From positions 124,001 through 188,000 of the forward strand of contig JAGYIS010000004.1 of assembly GCA_018402255.1 (NCBI GenBank): a stretch of DNA of 64,000 bases, read 5' to 3'. Source of the DNA: Marinobacter sp. (GTDB taxonomy: Bacteria; Pseudomonadota; Gammaproteobacteria; Pseudomonadales; Oleiphilaceae). Shown piece by piece: positions 47,792-58,748 of this stretch (the stretch's first letter is position 1; each line of letters begins with the position of its first letter). The position numbers and the translations under genes were made by a program. Under the pieces are notes generated by a model, which was not told where the DNA came from, did no database searches, and saw only the letters and a list, made by a program, of their open reading frames with translations.

Positions 47792-49546
47792 TCAGTCGTC
47801 AGCATTCGGATTTAACGTGCCGGCACTGAGGGTTCTCAGCTCATCCCGTTGTTCCGGGGTGAGCGTTGCCAGGTTCCGGAGCAGGGTGGCCAGTCTTTGC
47901 TGGCGCGCGGCTTCTTCGTTCGGGCTCAATAGCTCTCTGGCGGCTGCCAGTGTACTGTCCCGTGCCGGTATGTGCTCCAGTCCGTCGAACAGGTTGTAAA
48001 ACCTGTCTCGGGCCTGTTTGTCGGTCGCCAGTCCCGCCACTAATGCCTTGCGGGTCCGGATGTCCTGTTCCAGTAGCCAGCGGGCAAATCGCCCCGCTTG
48101 CTCCAGTTGTCTCGTGCTGTCGGCCAGTGCTTTGACTTCGGTAGCCAGCTCTGGCGTTTCCAGCAAAGCCAGACACAGCGTGCTGTCTTTGCTCAGCTTT
48201 ACGTCAATTCGCTCTTCCGTTGGCCGGTTCTGGCGTTCGCCTCGCCAGCCTCTGGCTTTGTATTTCTGGTCGCCCTGCTGGCGGTTCTGCCACTGATTTC
48301 GGCTCCCGCACAAACGCAGCATTTCCTGCCACATGGCGTCCCGCAGTGTGCTGCGGGGCATTTTGTTCAGCAGGGGCTCGGCTCTGGCTCTCAGTTCGCC
48401 CCGATGTTCCGGTTGCTGAAGGTCAAGGCCCTCACTCTGGCGATCAAAAAGATACCGCGAGAGGGGGGTGGCGCCTTCAATGCGCTTCTGGAAAGCGCTG
48501 GCGCCCTCCTTGCGGACCAGTGTGTCTGGGTCCTCACCCTGCGGCAGCATCAAAAATTGAAGATGCAGGCCGTCTGCCATCAGTTCCAGGGCGTTTTCCA
48601 TGGCGCGGTCTGCTGCCCGGAAGCCGGCCTGGTCGCCGTCAAAGCAAAATACAATGTGCCTAACCTGCCTGAGTAAGGCGGTCAGGTTGTCCTGATTGGT
48701 CGCTGTGCCCAGGGTCGCAACGGCGTAATGTATGCCGTGCTGGGCCAGTGCGATCACGTCCATGTAGCCTTCTACCACCAGCAACTTGTCGAGCTGGCGA
48801 ATGGCTTGCCGGGCTTCGTGCAGGCCATAGATCTCGCGGCTTTTATGGAATACGTCTGATTCCGGCGAGTTGATGTACTTGGCCTTGTCGTCGCCCAGTG
48901 TGCGTCCACCGAAGGCGACGGTTTTGCCACGGCTGTTCCGGATCGGGAACATTACCCGGTTGCGAAACAGGTCTCTTGGCCTGCCGTACTGATCGGAAAC
49001 CGTCTTGGTTTCCAGCAGCGGCGCTTTCAAATCCTTGGGCGCGGCGTCAAACAGGGCCGTGCCGGTGCCGGGTGCAAAGCCAACCTGGTACTGCTCGATA
49101 ATGGCGTCGTCCAGGCCGCGCTGCTTCAGATAATCTCTTGCGTAAGCGCCTTGCTGGCTGGCCAGGGCAGAATGGTAGAACCTGCCGGCGAAATCCAGAG
49201 CATCGGTCAGTGTCCGGGCCTGCTGCATTTCCTGTTTGGCGGCCTGGTCATAAGGCACTTCCATGCCGGCACGTTTGGCCAGTTCCTCCACGGCTTCCGT
49301 AAAGCCAAGCCCCTCAAATTCACGGATGAAGCTGATGGCATCGCCGTGAGCGCCGCAGCCAAAACAGTGATAAAAGCCTTTATCTGGCCGAACATTGAAT
49401 GAGGGTGTCTTCTCATCATGAAACGGGCAGCAGGCTTTATAGTTGGCACCGGCTTTCTTGAGAGTAATGCGGGATCCGATCAGCTCCCCCAGATCAATAC
49501 GATCCAGCAGGTCTTCAACAAATCGTTGAGGGATCAGTCCGCTCAT
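47792..49546 (-). CDS. dnaG: DNA primase
   Basis: YKACCPFHDEKTPSFNVRPDKGFYHCFGCGAHGDAISF. Confidence 0.97.
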   Translation of the reverse strand: MSGLIPQRFVEDLLDRIDLGELIGSRITLKKAGANYKACCPFHDEKTPSFNVRPDKGFYHCFGCGAHGDAISFIREFEGLGFTEAVEELAKRAGMEVPYDQAAKQEMQQARTLTDALDFAGRFYHSALASQQGAYARDYLKQRGLDDAIIEQYQVGFAPGTGTALFDAAPKDLKAPLLETKTVSDQYGRPRDLFRNRVMFPIRNSRGKTVAFGGRTLGDDKAKYINSPESDVFHKSREIYGLHEARQAIRQLDKLLVVEGYMDVIALAQHGIHYAVATLGTATNQDNLTALLRQVRHIVFCFDGDQAGFRAADRAMENALELMADGLHLQFLMLPQGEDPDTLVRKEGASAFQKRIEGATPLSRYLFDRQSEGLDLQQPEHRGELRARAEPLLNKMPRSTLRDAMWQEMLRLCGSRNQWQNRQQGDQKYKARGWRGERQNRPTEERIDVKLSKDSTLCLALLETPELATEVKALADSTRQLEQAGRFARWLLEQDIRTRKALVAGLATDKQARDRFYNLFDGLEHIPARDSTLAAARELLSPNEEAARQQRLATLLRNLATLTPEQRDELRTLSAGTLNPNADD

Positions 49547-49598
49547 GGTGGCTCCACTTCATCCGGAATGCCGGATACAAACGTTATTCACCATAGCC

Positions 49599-49634
49599 AA
49601 AAATGCCGCCGAAGCCAGGCCTCGGCGGCATTTT
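49599..49634. terminator. bidirectional terminator/attenuator between rpsU and dnaG
   Basis: AAAATGCCGCCGA...TCGGCGGCATTTT; the rpsU-dnaG gap of macromolecular synthesis operons is known to contain a terminator. Confidence 0.85.
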
Positions 49635-49698
49635 CAGTTTGCCGGATAAGGCGAAACGCCGTTCCGGCAATCAGTCGTGCTGTCGATACGATCTGAAC

Positions 49699-49914
49699 TC
49701 AGTACAGACGCTCGAACTTGCGCTGCTCACGCTGAAGCTTCTTGAGATGACGCTTAACGGCTGCAGCTGCTTTGCGCTTACGTACGGAAGTTGGCTTCTC
49801 GTAGTGCTCACGACGACGTACTTCAGACAGTACACCGGCCTTCTCGCAGGAACGCTTGAAGCGACGCAGTGCTACATCAAACGGCTCATTCTCTTTCACT
49901 TTAACAGCTGGCAT
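49699..49914 (-). CDS. rpsU: 30S ribosomal protein S21
   Basis: [48 protein letters not shown]. Confidence 0.98.
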   Translation of the reverse strand: MPAVKVKENEPFDVALRRFKRSCEKAGVLSEVRRREHYEKPTSVRKRKAAAAVKRHLKKLQREQRKFERLY

Positions 49915-50152
49915 TCGAAAATCACCTACCTGATAGATTCGGTTTCAATTTATTCGGCCGGAAAGTTGCGTCCGGTCGGCTCGATCCCTGGTCAGATTGG
50001 CTAAAACTCGACCAGTGCATAATTTAGGGCGGCAATGATAGCCCCTGGATATGTTCAGGTCAATGACTGTTCAACGAATCTGCCTGAGCCTTTCGGGTTT
50101 CTGCTAAAATGCCGTCAGTTTTCAACGACCCTTTTCGGACGCGACCCTGATT

Positions 50153-51238
50153 ATGCTGATTCTTGGTATCGAAACCTCCTGCGATGAAACCGGCGTAGCC
50201 CTGTTTGACGATGAACAGGGCCTGCTGGCCCATGTGTTGTTCAGTCAGATCGATATGCATGCGGATTACGGTGGTGTGGTGCCAGAACTGGCATCCCGCG
50301 ACCACGTTCGTAAACTGTTGCCGCTGTGTGAGCAGGTGCTGGCCAGTGCCGGCAAAACCCGCGCAGACCTTGAGGGCATCGCCTACACCGCAGGACCGGG
50401 TTTGGTGGGTGCGCTGATGGTGGGCGGATCGGTTGCCCACGCGCTCGGGTTCGCCCTGGGTATTCCTGTGCTGGGGGTGCACCATATGGAAGGTCATCTG
50501 CTGGCGCCGATGCTGGAGGACAATCCGCCGGCATTCCCATTTGTAGCTCTATTGGTGTCGGGCGGTCACACCCAACTGGTCAGGGTGGACGGTATAGGTG
50601 AATACCAGATGCTGGGTGAGTCGGTGGATGATGCCGCTGGTGAGGCGTTCGACAAGACTGCCAAAATGCTGGGTCTGGACTATCCCGGAGGGCCCAGGGT
50701 CGCTGCGCTGGCCGAGAAGGGCCGGGAGGGGCAATATCGATTCCCGCGCCCGATGACAGATCGGCCTGGGCTGGATTTCAGTTTCAGTGGTCTGAAAACC
50801 TTCACTCTGAACACGGTGAATGCCGCCCGTGATAATGGCCAGCTGGATGATCAGGTTCGGGCGGATATTGCACTGGCCTTTGAGTCAGCCGTGGTAGACA
50901 CGCTGACCATTAAATGCCGTCGGGCGCTGGAACAGACTGGCTGCAAACGCCTGGTCATTGCCGGCGGTGTAAGCGCAAACAAACGCCTGCGGGCGGGGTT
51001 AGAGAAAATGACCGCGAAAGTCGGTGGCTCGGTGTTTTACGCACGCCCGGAGTTTTGTACCGATAACGGTGCGATGATTGCCTATGCCGGTGCCCAGCGC
51101 CTGAGAGCCGGGCAGCAGGATGGCGAGAGGATCGTGTCTGTGCCGCGCTGGCCGATGAACACCTTGCCGCCGGTGCATGAGCCCCGAGCGAATGGCCTGG
51201 TGGACGGACCGGGTTACAAGCCGGTTTCCCGCCCCTGA
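50153..51238 (+). CDS. tsaD: tRNA N6-adenosine threonylcarbamoyltransferase
   Basis: [32 protein letters not shown]. Confidence 0.98.
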   Translation: MLILGIETSCDETGVALFDDEQGLLAHVLFSQIDMHADYGGVVPELASRDHVRKLLPLCEQVLASAGKTRADLEGIAYTAGPGLVGALMVGGSVAHALGFALGIPVLGVHHMEGHLLAPMLEDNPPAFPFVALLVSGGHTQLVRVDGIGEYQMLGESVDDAAGEAFDKTAKMLGLDYPGGPRVAALAEKGREGQYRFPRPMTDRPGLDFSFSGLKTFTLNTVNAARDNGQLDDQVRADIALAFESAVVDTLTIKCRRALEQTGCKRLVIAGGVSANKRLRAGLEKMTAKVGGSVFYARPEFCTDNGAMIAYAGAQRLRAGQQDGERIVSVPRWPMNTLPPVHEPRANGLVDGPGYKPVSRP

Positions 51239-51807
51239 GCCAGGCGGATCAGGTTGTTGCGGTGACGCACCACAATGAGCAGAGTCAGCAGACCAAACAG
51301 CGGCAAGGTGTCGGGTTCAATAAAGGCGCTGATGATCGGGCCGCTGATGATGGCTACCAGGGAAGCCACGGCCGAAATGCGCCAGCGCCACATAACCAGT
51401 AACCAGAGTGTCGCCATGATAAAGGTGGTGGCGGGCGCCAATGCCAGTCCGGCGCCGAGGGCGGTTGCGACGCCTTTGCCTCCTTTGAAACGGTAGAACA
51501 GCGGGATCATGTGGCCGGTGACGGCGCACAGGGCGACCATTGCCTGCACCAGGATCGACATGCCAGCCAGGTGCGCCAGCCACACCGGCAACCATCCCTT
51601 GAAGGCATCCAGTGCCAAGGTGATCAGCGCTGGCTGCCAGCCGCCCGCCCGATACACGTTGGTGGCTCCCGGGTTGCCGGAGCCCTGGGCCCGCGGATCT
51701 GGCAGATGCCACAGACGGCAAACCGGCAACGCGAACAACACCGAACCGGCCAGGTAGGCGCCGAAGCAGAGTATGACGATTAGGATCGGGTTGCTGGTCA
51801 GGTCCAT
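51214..51807 (-). CDS. plsY: acyl-phosphate glycerol-3-phosphate acyltransferase
   Basis: [34 protein letters not shown]; start inferred at 51807. Confidence 0.95.
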   Translation of the reverse strand: MDLTSNPILIVILCFGAYLAGSVLFALPVCRLWHLPDPRAQGSGNPGATNVYRAGGWQPALITLALDAFKGWLPVWLAHLAGMSILVQAMVALCAVTGHMIPLFYRFKGGKGVATALGAGLALAPATTFIMATLWLLVMWRWRISAVASLVAIISGPIISAFIEPDTLPLFGLLTLLIVVRHRNNLIRLAQGRETGL

Positions 51808-51952
51808 GGTTGCATCGCAGGCGCGCAGACGTCGCCGGGTATTCTGTGAGAAAATGCCCGTTTGGTCGTTCAACAAGCAGGTAAGTGATTACAGTATCGG
51901 TTGCCTGCACATTATTCAATCAGCCTTGAGTGCAACACACTGGGAGTCCGGT

Positions 51953-52321
51953 TTGGCAGAGCGTAGCGTAGACACGGTGCTCATTGAGGGCCTGGCGGTC
52001 GAAACCGTCGTGGGTGTTTATGATTGGGAACGGGAGGTTACCCAGCGGCTGCTGGTTGATCTGGAGATGGCCTGGGACATCCGTATACCCGGTGCCAGTG
52101 ACGATGTCGCCGACGCATTGGATTACGCGGCAGTCAGCGAGCGGGTTAGCCAGTGCCTGCAGATCATGAAGCCTCAGCTGATCGAACGCGCGGCAGAGGA
52201 ACTTGCCGCGATGCTGCAATCCGAGTTTGGCGTGCCGTGGCTGAGGCTGGCCTTACACAAACCGGGCGCTGTGCCGGCTGCGCGTTCGGTGGGCGTGCGG
52301 ATTGAACGTGGAGTGCGCTAA
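51953..52321 (+). CDS. folB: dihydroneopterin aldolase
   Basis: VDTVLIEGLAVETVVGVYDWEREVTQRLLVDLEM; TTG start inferred. Confidence 0.88.
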   Translation: MAERSVDTVLIEGLAVETVVGVYDWEREVTQRLLVDLEMAWDIRIPGASDDVADALDYAAVSERVSQCLQIMKPQLIERAAEELAAMLQSEFGVPWLRLALHKPGAVPAARSVGVRIERGVR

Positions 52322-52839
52322 TGAGTCGGGTCTATATCAGCATTGGCAGTAATATCGAGCGTTACCGGCACGTAACGGCCGCACTGGATGCGCTACACGC
52401 ATGGTTTGGCGAGCTGATCATCTCGCCCGTGTATGAGAGCGAATCGGTGGGCTTTGAAGGCTCCGACTTTCTGAACCTGGTGGTAGCTATCGAAACCGAG
52501 CTGACGGTCGGTGAATTATCGCGGCGCTTTAAACAACTGGAGGCGGAGAATGGCCGAACCCGATCTGCGCCAAAATTCAGCCCCCGAACGCTGGATCTGG
52601 ATATCCTGACCTACGATGATGCCAAGGGCGTGGTCGACAGCGTTGAACTGCCACGGGCAGAAATTCTGAAGAATGCCTTTGTGTTGCGGCCGATGGCGGA
52701 TATCGCCGGCGATGAGCTGCACCCGGTATGCGGGCAGTCATATGGTCAGCTATGGCAGGACTATCAGCGTGACCAGAAACTCTGGCCAGTTGATTTCAGC
52801 TGGCAGGGCCGGTGGGTGTCACGGGCGCTTGTGGGCTGA
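52321..52839 (+). CDS. folK: HPPK (FolK), copy linked to folB
   Basis: VYISIGSNIERYRHV ... RSAPKFSPRTLDLDIL. Confidence 0.85.
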   Translation: MSRVYISIGSNIERYRHVTAALDALHAWFGELIISPVYESESVGFEGSDFLNLVVAIETELTVGELSRRFKQLEAENGRTRSAPKFSPRTLDLDILTYDDAKGVVDSVELPRAEILKNAFVLRPMADIAGDELHPVCGQSYGQLWQDYQRDQKLWPVDFSWQGRWVSRALVG

Positions 52840-52873
52840 TCGGAATCGCCGAATCAGGTTGTCGGTGGCACTG

Positions 52874-54484
52874 TCACCGGCGCTGCCTGCTTGTTCCGTC
52901 GTTCAGCAGTCGGGGCAGTATCTCGTTGCCAATCTGCTTGCCGAGTTCAACTCCCCACTGATCAAAGCAGTCCAGATTCCAGATCACGCTCTGTACAAAG
53001 GTGCGATGCTCATACAGCGCAATCAATGCGCCCAGAGTCTCCGGTGTGAGCTTATCCATCATCAGGATATTGCTGGGCTGGTTGCCGGGGATCGCTTTGT
53101 GGGGCGCCAGGTTTTCTGCCGTGGCGGCATCCACGCCGTCTTCGATCAGCTCCTGCTCGGCTTCTGCCCGGGTTTTACCCGCCATCATGGCTCTGGCCTG
53201 GCTAAGGCAGTTGGCAAACAGGGTGGCGTGGTGATGTGCCACCGGGTTGTGGGATAGCAGCGGAATAATGAAATCAGCCGGGATCAGCCGGGTACCCTGA
53301 TGAATAAGCTGGTGATAAGCGTGCTGGCCATTGGCTCCAACCCCGCCCCAGAGAACCGGCCCGGTTTGATAATCCACTGCCCGACCATTCTGGGTGACGC
53401 GTTTGCCGTTGCTCTCCATATCGAGCTGCTGCAGGTGTTCCGGCAGATGCTTGAGGTATTCGTCGTAAGGCAACACCGCATGGCTTTCGGCGCCCCAGAA
53501 GTTGTTGTACCAAACGCTCAGCATGGCCATGACGATCGGTAGATTGCGGTCGCCGGGTTGATCCCGGAAGTGGCAGTCCATGGCATGGGCACCGTTCAAC
53601 AACGCCCGGAAGTGATCCATGCCCAGGGTCAGGGCGATCGGTAGCCCGATCGCTGACCACAGCGAGTAACGACCGCCAACCCAGTCCCACATCGGGAAGA
53701 TGTTGTCACGATTAATTCCGAAGCGTGTAGCCTCGGCAACGTTGGCCGTTACCGCCAAAAAGTGCGCGCTGACGGCGGCGTCTGTTGCGCCGTTATCAAC
53801 AAACCACTGTCTGGCAACCTGACTGTTTTCAAGGGTTTCCTGAGTGCGAAAGGATTTCGACTGAACCAGGAAGACCGTTGTCTCAGGATCGAGCTCAGAC
53901 AGGGTCTCGGTGATGTTGGTGCCGTCAATATTGGCCACGAAATGGCATCGAATGTTGCCCTGCCAATAGGGCTTGAGGGCCTCAACCACCAACTTGGGGC
54001 CAAGGAAGGAGCCGCCGATGCCAATGCTGACCAGATCGGTAAACGCTTTGCCGGTATAGCCTGAGTGACTGCCCGAGTGCACGGCAGAGACCAGCCGGTC
54101 CATACGCTCCAGGGTCTGATGAATTTCCGGAATGATGTTTTTGCCGTCAACCCGGACGTCCTGGTCGGCGGGCTGCCGCAAGGCGGTGTGCAAAGCAGGG
54201 CGGTTTTCGGTGGGATTGACGATCTCACCCGCGAACAGGGCGGTCCGACGCTGGTCAAGGCCGCAGGCATCGGAAAGCGCCATCAGGGCGTCGAGAATCT
54301 CATCGGTCAGGCGGTTGCGCGAGAAATCGAGAGCCAGTCCGGCAGCTTCGATCAGGTAGCGGCTGGCCCGTTCCGAATCCTGCGCAAACAGGTCCCGCAT
54401 GGACGTTGCCGCCAGTTGATTCCGGAGTTGGGTCAGCGCTTGCCACTGCGCAAGGTCGGTGGGTGTTGCAGGTTGCTCAGCCAT
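52874..54484 (-). CDS. pgi: glucose-6-phosphate isomerase
   Basis: TDLVSIGIGGSFLGPKLVVEAL; VGGRYSLWSAIGLPIAL. Confidence 0.97.
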   Translation of the reverse strand: MAEQPATPTDLAQWQALTQLRNQLAATSMRDLFAQDSERASRYLIEAAGLALDFSRNRLTDEILDALMALSDACGLDQRRTALFAGEIVNPTENRPALHTALRQPADQDVRVDGKNIIPEIHQTLERMDRLVSAVHSGSHSGYTGKAFTDLVSIGIGGSFLGPKLVVEALKPYWQGNIRCHFVANIDGTNITETLSELDPETTVFLVQSKSFRTQETLENSQVARQWFVDNGATDAAVSAHFLAVTANVAEATRFGINRDNIFPMWDWVGGRYSLWSAIGLPIALTLGMDHFRALLNGAHAMDCHFRDQPGDRNLPIVMAMLSVWYNNFWGAESHAVLPYDEYLKHLPEHLQQLDMESNGKRVTQNGRAVDYQTGPVLWGGVGANGQHAYHQLIHQGTRLIPADFIIPLLSHNPVAHHHATLFANCLSQARAMMAGKTRAEAEQELIEDGVDAATAENLAPHKAIPGNQPSNILMMDKLTPETLGALIALYEHRTFVQSVIWNLDCFDQWGVELGKQIGNEILPRLLNDGTSRQRR

Positions 54485-54537
54485 CAGAGATTCCTTTCTG
54501 TGTGCCGCGCCCGCGGCGGACGCGGCGGTTCCGGACG

Positions 54538-55386
54538 CTATCGGGTAACGCAGAGGTTATCAATCAGCCGTGTTGTGCCCAAAAAGGCCGCGACCAGCAG
54601 CGTGATCTCCTGATCAGCCGGCGATGCCGGCTTCAGGGTATGGCTGTTTACGATGTTGAAATAATCCGGTCGCAATCCGGCCTGAGTCAGGGCTTGCCGT
54701 GCCTCCCGCTCCAGCTCGTTGTGATCGGTGCGGCCCTGTTGCAGCTGTTCGGCAACGTTGGTCAGGGTTTGGTACACCACCGGCGCCACGGCTCTTTCCT
54801 GCTTTGACAAATAGCCATTGCGGGAGCTCTTGGCCAGGCCATCGTCTTCACGCACGGTGGGCGCGCCAACGATTTCGGTCGGTATCAGCAGGTCGCGAGT
54901 AAGTTTGCGAATCACCGCCAGCTGCTGGAAATCTTTCTCCCCGAACACGGCAATATCCGGCTGGACCATGTTGAGCAGCATGGTGACGACGGTAGCCACG
55001 CCTTCAAAGTGCCCCGGTCGGCTGGCGCCGCAATGGCCTTCGCTGACTTCCGGCACGATGACTTTGGTTTGTCGGGCCAGCCCCTCCGGGTAGATTTCGT
55101 CTGCCGAGGGCGCAAACACCAGAGTGTTACCGGCTTCGGCCAGCAAGTCCTGATCTTCTGCCAGGGTGCGTGGGTATGTGTCCAGGTCTTCACCGGCACC
55201 GAACTGCATCGGATTGACAAAGATGCTGGTGACCACAACGTCGGCTGCTTCCGCTGCTTTGCGTACCAGTGAAATGTGGCCCTCATGCAGATTGCCCATG
55301 GTGGGGACCAGGCCGATGGTTTTGCCCTGCTGCCGCAAGCTACGCAGAATGGACCTTAGTTCTTTGAGTGAATGTACAGTTCTCAT
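54538..55386 (-). CDS. panC: pantothenate synthetase
   Basis: [37 protein letters not shown]. Confidence 0.97.
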   Translation of the reverse strand: MRTVHSLKELRSILRSLRQQGKTIGLVPTMGNLHEGHISLVRKAAEAADVVVTSIFVNPMQFGAGEDLDTYPRTLAEDQDLLAEAGNTLVFAPSADEIYPEGLARQTKVIVPEVSEGHCGASRPGHFEGVATVVTMLLNMVQPDIAVFGEKDFQQLAVIRKLTRDLLIPTEIVGAPTVREDDGLAKSSRNGYLSKQERAVAPVVYQTLTNVAEQLQQGRTDHNELEREARQALTQAGLRPDYFNIVNSHTLKPASPADQEITLLVAAFLGTTRLIDNLCVTR

Positions 55387-56177
55387 GCCTTGAACGTATG
55401 CTCCGCGGCCGGGAATGAGCGTTGTTTCACTGCCGTGGCGTAGGCGGCAATCGCTTCAGGAATCGAGTTGGTCTCAGCCAGAAAGTTTTTCACGAAGCGC
55501 GGTTTGCGACCGGTGGTGATGCCCAGCATGTCGTGCAGTACCAGTACTTGGCCATCGGTATCGCAGCCGGCACCAATGCCGATAACCGGGGCCCGAACGG
55601 CCTGGGTAATGCGCGCTGCCAGGGGCGCCGGAACGCATTCAAGCAGAATCACATCGGCACCTGCCGCTTCGAGCTCACAGGCGTGTTCGATCATCGCTTC
55701 GGCGGCTTTCTCATCGCGGCCCTGAACCTTGTAACCACCAAATTTATTGACGAACTGGGGTGTGAGTCCCAGGTGTGCGCACACCGGCACACCCCGTTCG
55801 CTCAGCGCCTCAATGGTGTCTCTCATCCAGTCAGTGCCTTCCAGCTTCACCATATGCGCCCCGGCCCGCATCAGCTCGGCGGCGTTGTCGAGGGCATCGG
55901 TGACGGTGCCGTATGACATGAACGGCATGTCGGCCATGATCAGTGAGCCGGTGTTACCTTTGGCAACGCAGCTGGTGTGATAGATCATCTGCTCCATGGT
56001 GACCGGCAAGGTGCTGTCATGGCCCTGAAGAACCATGCCCAGGGAGTCACCAATCAGGATAACGTCTACGCCTGCTTCGCTCACCACGTGTGCGAAGATT
56101 GCATCGTAGGAAGTCAGGGCAGAAAAGGCTTCGCCCTTTTGCTTGTATTCCCGCAGGGTATTGATGGTAACTGCCAT
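55383..56177 (-). CDS. panB: 3-methyl-2-oxobutanoate hydroxymethyltransferase
   Basis: [27 protein letters not shown]. Confidence 0.97.
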   Translation of the reverse strand: MAVTINTLREYKQKGEAFSALTSYDAIFAHVVSEAGVDVILIGDSLGMVLQGHDSTLPVTMEQMIYHTSCVAKGNTGSLIMADMPFMSYGTVTDALDNAAELMRAGAHMVKLEGTDWMRDTIEALSERGVPVCAHLGLTPQFVNKFGGYKVQGRDEKAAEAMIEHACELEAAGADVILLECVPAPLAARITQAVRAPVIGIGAGCDTDGQVLVLHDMLGITTGRKPRFVKNFLAETNSIPEAIAAYATAVKQRSFPAAEHTFKA

Positions 56178-56297
56178 AAGATCCTTGCCTTTTGGGTAGA
56201 TGGACCAGCTCTGCCTCGGGGTCTGCCGAGCTCAAAGCGTTAGATTAATGCCGGGTTATATAAGACACAAGAGTAGCACGGAGAGTCGGGCGGGTAT

Positions 56298-56798
56298 TCA
56301 GTGGCTTGCGGGCTGGGCTGGTAACCGTCGCAACTGGTTGTCCGGACACTGACGCCGCAAGGATTGAATGCGCTGGCCATCCGGTAAGGTCAGCCCTGGA
56401 TTCAGATCGAGCAACGGTTGCAGCACAAAATCCCGGCCGGGAAGTTCGGCGTGGGGCACTGTGAGGCGCTCGTCATGAATGGTTTCATTGCCGTACATCA
56501 GCAGGTCGAGATCCAGCGTGCGCGGGCCCCAGTGCTGCTTGCGTTCCCGGCCATGGGCCTGCTCAATGGATTGCAGGTGGTCCAGTAGCTGGTGGGCCGT
56601 CAATGTGGTGGCCAGTTCAACCGCTCCGTTCACAAAGTCTGGTTGGTCCTGGGGGCCAACGGGCCGACTGGCGTAAAACGGTGACTGCGCCTGCAGCGTT
56701 GTGCCGGGCAGGCCGGCCAGCTCAGCGACCGCCCGGGCCAGTTGTGCCGCCGGGTTCTCCAGGTTGCTGCCCAGCCCGATGTAGGCCAGTACGGTCAT
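56298..56798 (-). CDS. folK: 2-amino-4-hydroxy-6-hydroxymethyldihydropteridine pyrophosphokinase (second FolK copy)
   Basis: AYIGLGSNLENPAAQL; HWGPRTLDLDLLMYG. Confidence 0.95.
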   Translation of the reverse strand: MTVLAYIGLGSNLENPAAQLARAVAELAGLPGTTLQAQSPFYASRPVGPQDQPDFVNGAVELATTLTAHQLLDHLQSIEQAHGRERKQHWGPRTLDLDLLMYGNETIHDERLTVPHAELPGRDFVLQPLLDLNPGLTLPDGQRIQSLRRQCPDNQLRRLPAQPASH

Positions 56799-58165
56799 GC
56801 CTGCGGCGGCCTCGTTACTGGACTGCGCTTGCGGCGACGCTTGCGGGGGGCCGTCGCAGAGCCCAGCTCTGACAGCATTTTCTCCTGCGCCCGTTCGTCA
56901 ACACGCTGGAAGTCGGTCCACCATTTCCCGAGCCCCGGCTCGATTTCGCCCGCTGATTCCCGCACCAGCAGGAAGTCGTAGGCGGCCCGAAAACGTGGGT
57001 GTGTCAGCGTTGCAAAGGCGCGTTTGCCCTGGCGGCGGGGCAAGCGTATCTGCAGTTCCCAGATTTCTTTCATGGGGCCCGAGAAGCGCTTGGGAATAGC
57101 TGTTGCCTGCACCTGGCGGCCGATGACTTTGCCTATGGCGCCATGCAACGCAGGTTGTACCGGATCGCCATTGTCTTGTCGGTGGTGCCATTCTGCCTGC
57201 AATGCCGGCCACAGCATGGCGGCAAACAGGAAGTAGGGAGTAACGGATTTGCCCTGGGCAATCCGGGCATCGGTGTTGCGCAGCGCCTGGCGAATAAGTT
57301 CGTCGGATTCGCCTGCCTCGATGGCTCGGGCGGTTTCAGGAAACAACGGTTCCAGCAAACCGTAGTCGAGCAGTAAATTGTAAGTGGCTTCGCCATGGCC
57401 GGCGGAAAACAGTTTGAGCACTTCGTCAAACAGCCTGGCTGATGGAATGTGAGTCAGCAATGGCGCGAGTTTGCGAATCGGCGCCTCGGTTTCCCGCTCA
57501 ATATCAAAACCGAGCTTGGCGGCAAACCGTATGGCCCTGAGCATGCGCACAGGGTCTTCCCGATAACGGGTTTCGGGGTCGCCGATCAGTCGGATTTGCC
57601 GGTTGTTCAGGTCCTGAACCCCGTTGGCATAGTCAATGATGGTGAAGTTGCGAATGCAGTAATACAGGGCGTTGATCGTGAAGTCCCGGCGCAGGGCGTC
57701 GTCCTCCATGTTGCCATAGACGTTATCGCGCAACAGCAGCCCGTGTTCGCTGGTTCTGTGCTCGTCGTCGGCGACTTCCTCTTCAGCGTCCCGGGCATTG
57801 CCGCGGAAGGTGGTGACCTCGATCACTTCGCGCCCGAACACCACGTGCACAATCCGGAAGCGCCGGCCGATCAGCCGTGAGTTCCGGAACAGGTCGTGCA
57901 CTTCTTCCGGCGTTGCGTCGGTGGCGATATCGAAGTCTTTGGGCTGGCCGCCGAGCAGAATGTCTCTTACGCCGCCGCCGACAAGGTAGGCTTCGTAGCC
58001 CGACTTGTTCAGCCGGTGCAGTACTTTTCTGGCCTGCTCGCTGATCATGGAGCGCGAGACAGTGTGCTGATCTCGCGGGATCTCCTGTCGCTGGTAGCGT
58101 CGGACTTTCTTTTTCCCGTTGCCGGGCATGAAGGAGCGTAGTTTGTCTACAAGTCTATTAGGCAT
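56795..58165 (-). CDS. pcnB: poly(A) polymerase
   Basis: AYLVGGGVRDILLGGQPKDFDIATDATPEEV; basic C-terminus. Confidence 0.96.
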   Translation of the reverse strand: MPNRLVDKLRSFMPGNGKKKVRRYQRQEIPRDQHTVSRSMISEQARKVLHRLNKSGYEAYLVGGGVRDILLGGQPKDFDIATDATPEEVHDLFRNSRLIGRRFRIVHVVFGREVIEVTTFRGNARDAEEEVADDEHRTSEHGLLLRDNVYGNMEDDALRRDFTINALYYCIRNFTIIDYANGVQDLNNRQIRLIGDPETRYREDPVRMLRAIRFAAKLGFDIERETEAPIRKLAPLLTHIPSARLFDEVLKLFSAGHGEATYNLLLDYGLLEPLFPETARAIEAGESDELIRQALRNTDARIAQGKSVTPYFLFAAMLWPALQAEWHHRQDNGDPVQPALHGAIGKVIGRQVQATAIPKRFSGPMKEIWELQIRLPRRQGKRAFATLTHPRFRAAYDFLLVRESAGEIEPGLGKWWTDFQRVDERAQEKMLSELGSATAPRKRRRKRSPVTRPPQA

Positions 58166-58310
58166 GGAATTCCGTGTTTGCGGTGCGCAAAAACAGGGAT
58201 TTTAACGGTTTGAGCAGGAATTGCACACGTTTAGGCAGTTTTCGTGCCCAGAAAGATAATACAGAGAGGGTGTTTTTTCGGCTGCGGCCCTTTTCAGGAG
58301 CCAAATAATC

Positions 58311-58340
58311 AAAAGGCGGATCCGTTTTCACGAATCCGCC
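58311..58340 (-). terminator. rho-independent terminator of crcZ-like RNA
   Basis: Minus strand GGCGGATTCG TGAAAA CGGATCCGCC TTTT. Confidence 0.85.
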
Positions 58341-58692
58341 CTCAAAGCGTTGACGATCTGCATTGTTTTTGTTGTTGTCGGGATTCTTTTTGATTTTTTA
58401 CCCCACCGTGTGTCCTAAAGATAAGGACAATAAGCAACGCAAACGGAAAGCTTTGAATACATAGAGCAGTCAGGAGCATGGTGCGGGTGATTGGAGTAGC
58501 TGCAGTGCCGTTTCTGGAACGATTCTTCTCTACATCTACAACTCGCACATGCCTGGGGACCACTAAAAAGCAAAGTACCCAAAACACTCAGTTCGCTTGC
58601 GTCCAGTTTTTGTTTTTGTTGGTGGACGCTCGTGTAGCTTTTTGTTTTTGTTTTATCGCTACGTTGTCACTTTTGTTTTTGTTGTTGTGCGC
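58311..58692 (-). ncRNA. crcZ: CrcZ-like Hfq/Crc-sequestering small RNA
   Basis: Between cbrB and pcnB; sigma-54 promoter at 58702-58717; minus-strand A-rich CA motifs CAACAACAAAAACAAAA (58671-58687), AAAACAAAAACAAAAA (58639-58654), AACAAAAACAAAAA (58607-58620), AAAAATCAAAAAGAA (58384-58398), CAACAACAAAAACAA (58363-58377); ends at a terminator hairpin. Confidence 0.85.
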
Positions 58693-58701
58693 CATATAGA
58701 G

Positions 58702-58717
58702 TGCAGAGCTCGTGCCA
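58702..58717 (-). promoter_or_regulatory. sigma-54 (RpoN) -24/-12 promoter
   Basis: Minus strand TGGCACGAGCTCTGCA: GG-N10-GC, near-consensus TGGCACG-N4-TTGCA. Confidence 0.85.
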
Positions 58718-58748
58718 GTTTTTAAAAACTCTATATTAACAGCGGGTT

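Noticed and set aside
58607-58687. TTTTTGTTTTTG tracts as a CRISPR or tandem repeat array
   Set aside because: Spacing and flanks are irregular and there are no cas genes; better explained as CA motifs on the minus strand.
58342-58699. ORFs 58342..58587 (-) and 58478..58699 (+) in the cbrB-pcnB gap
   Set aside because: No plausible RBS or domain; they overlap the A-rich motifs of the CrcZ-like RNA, which explains the region better.
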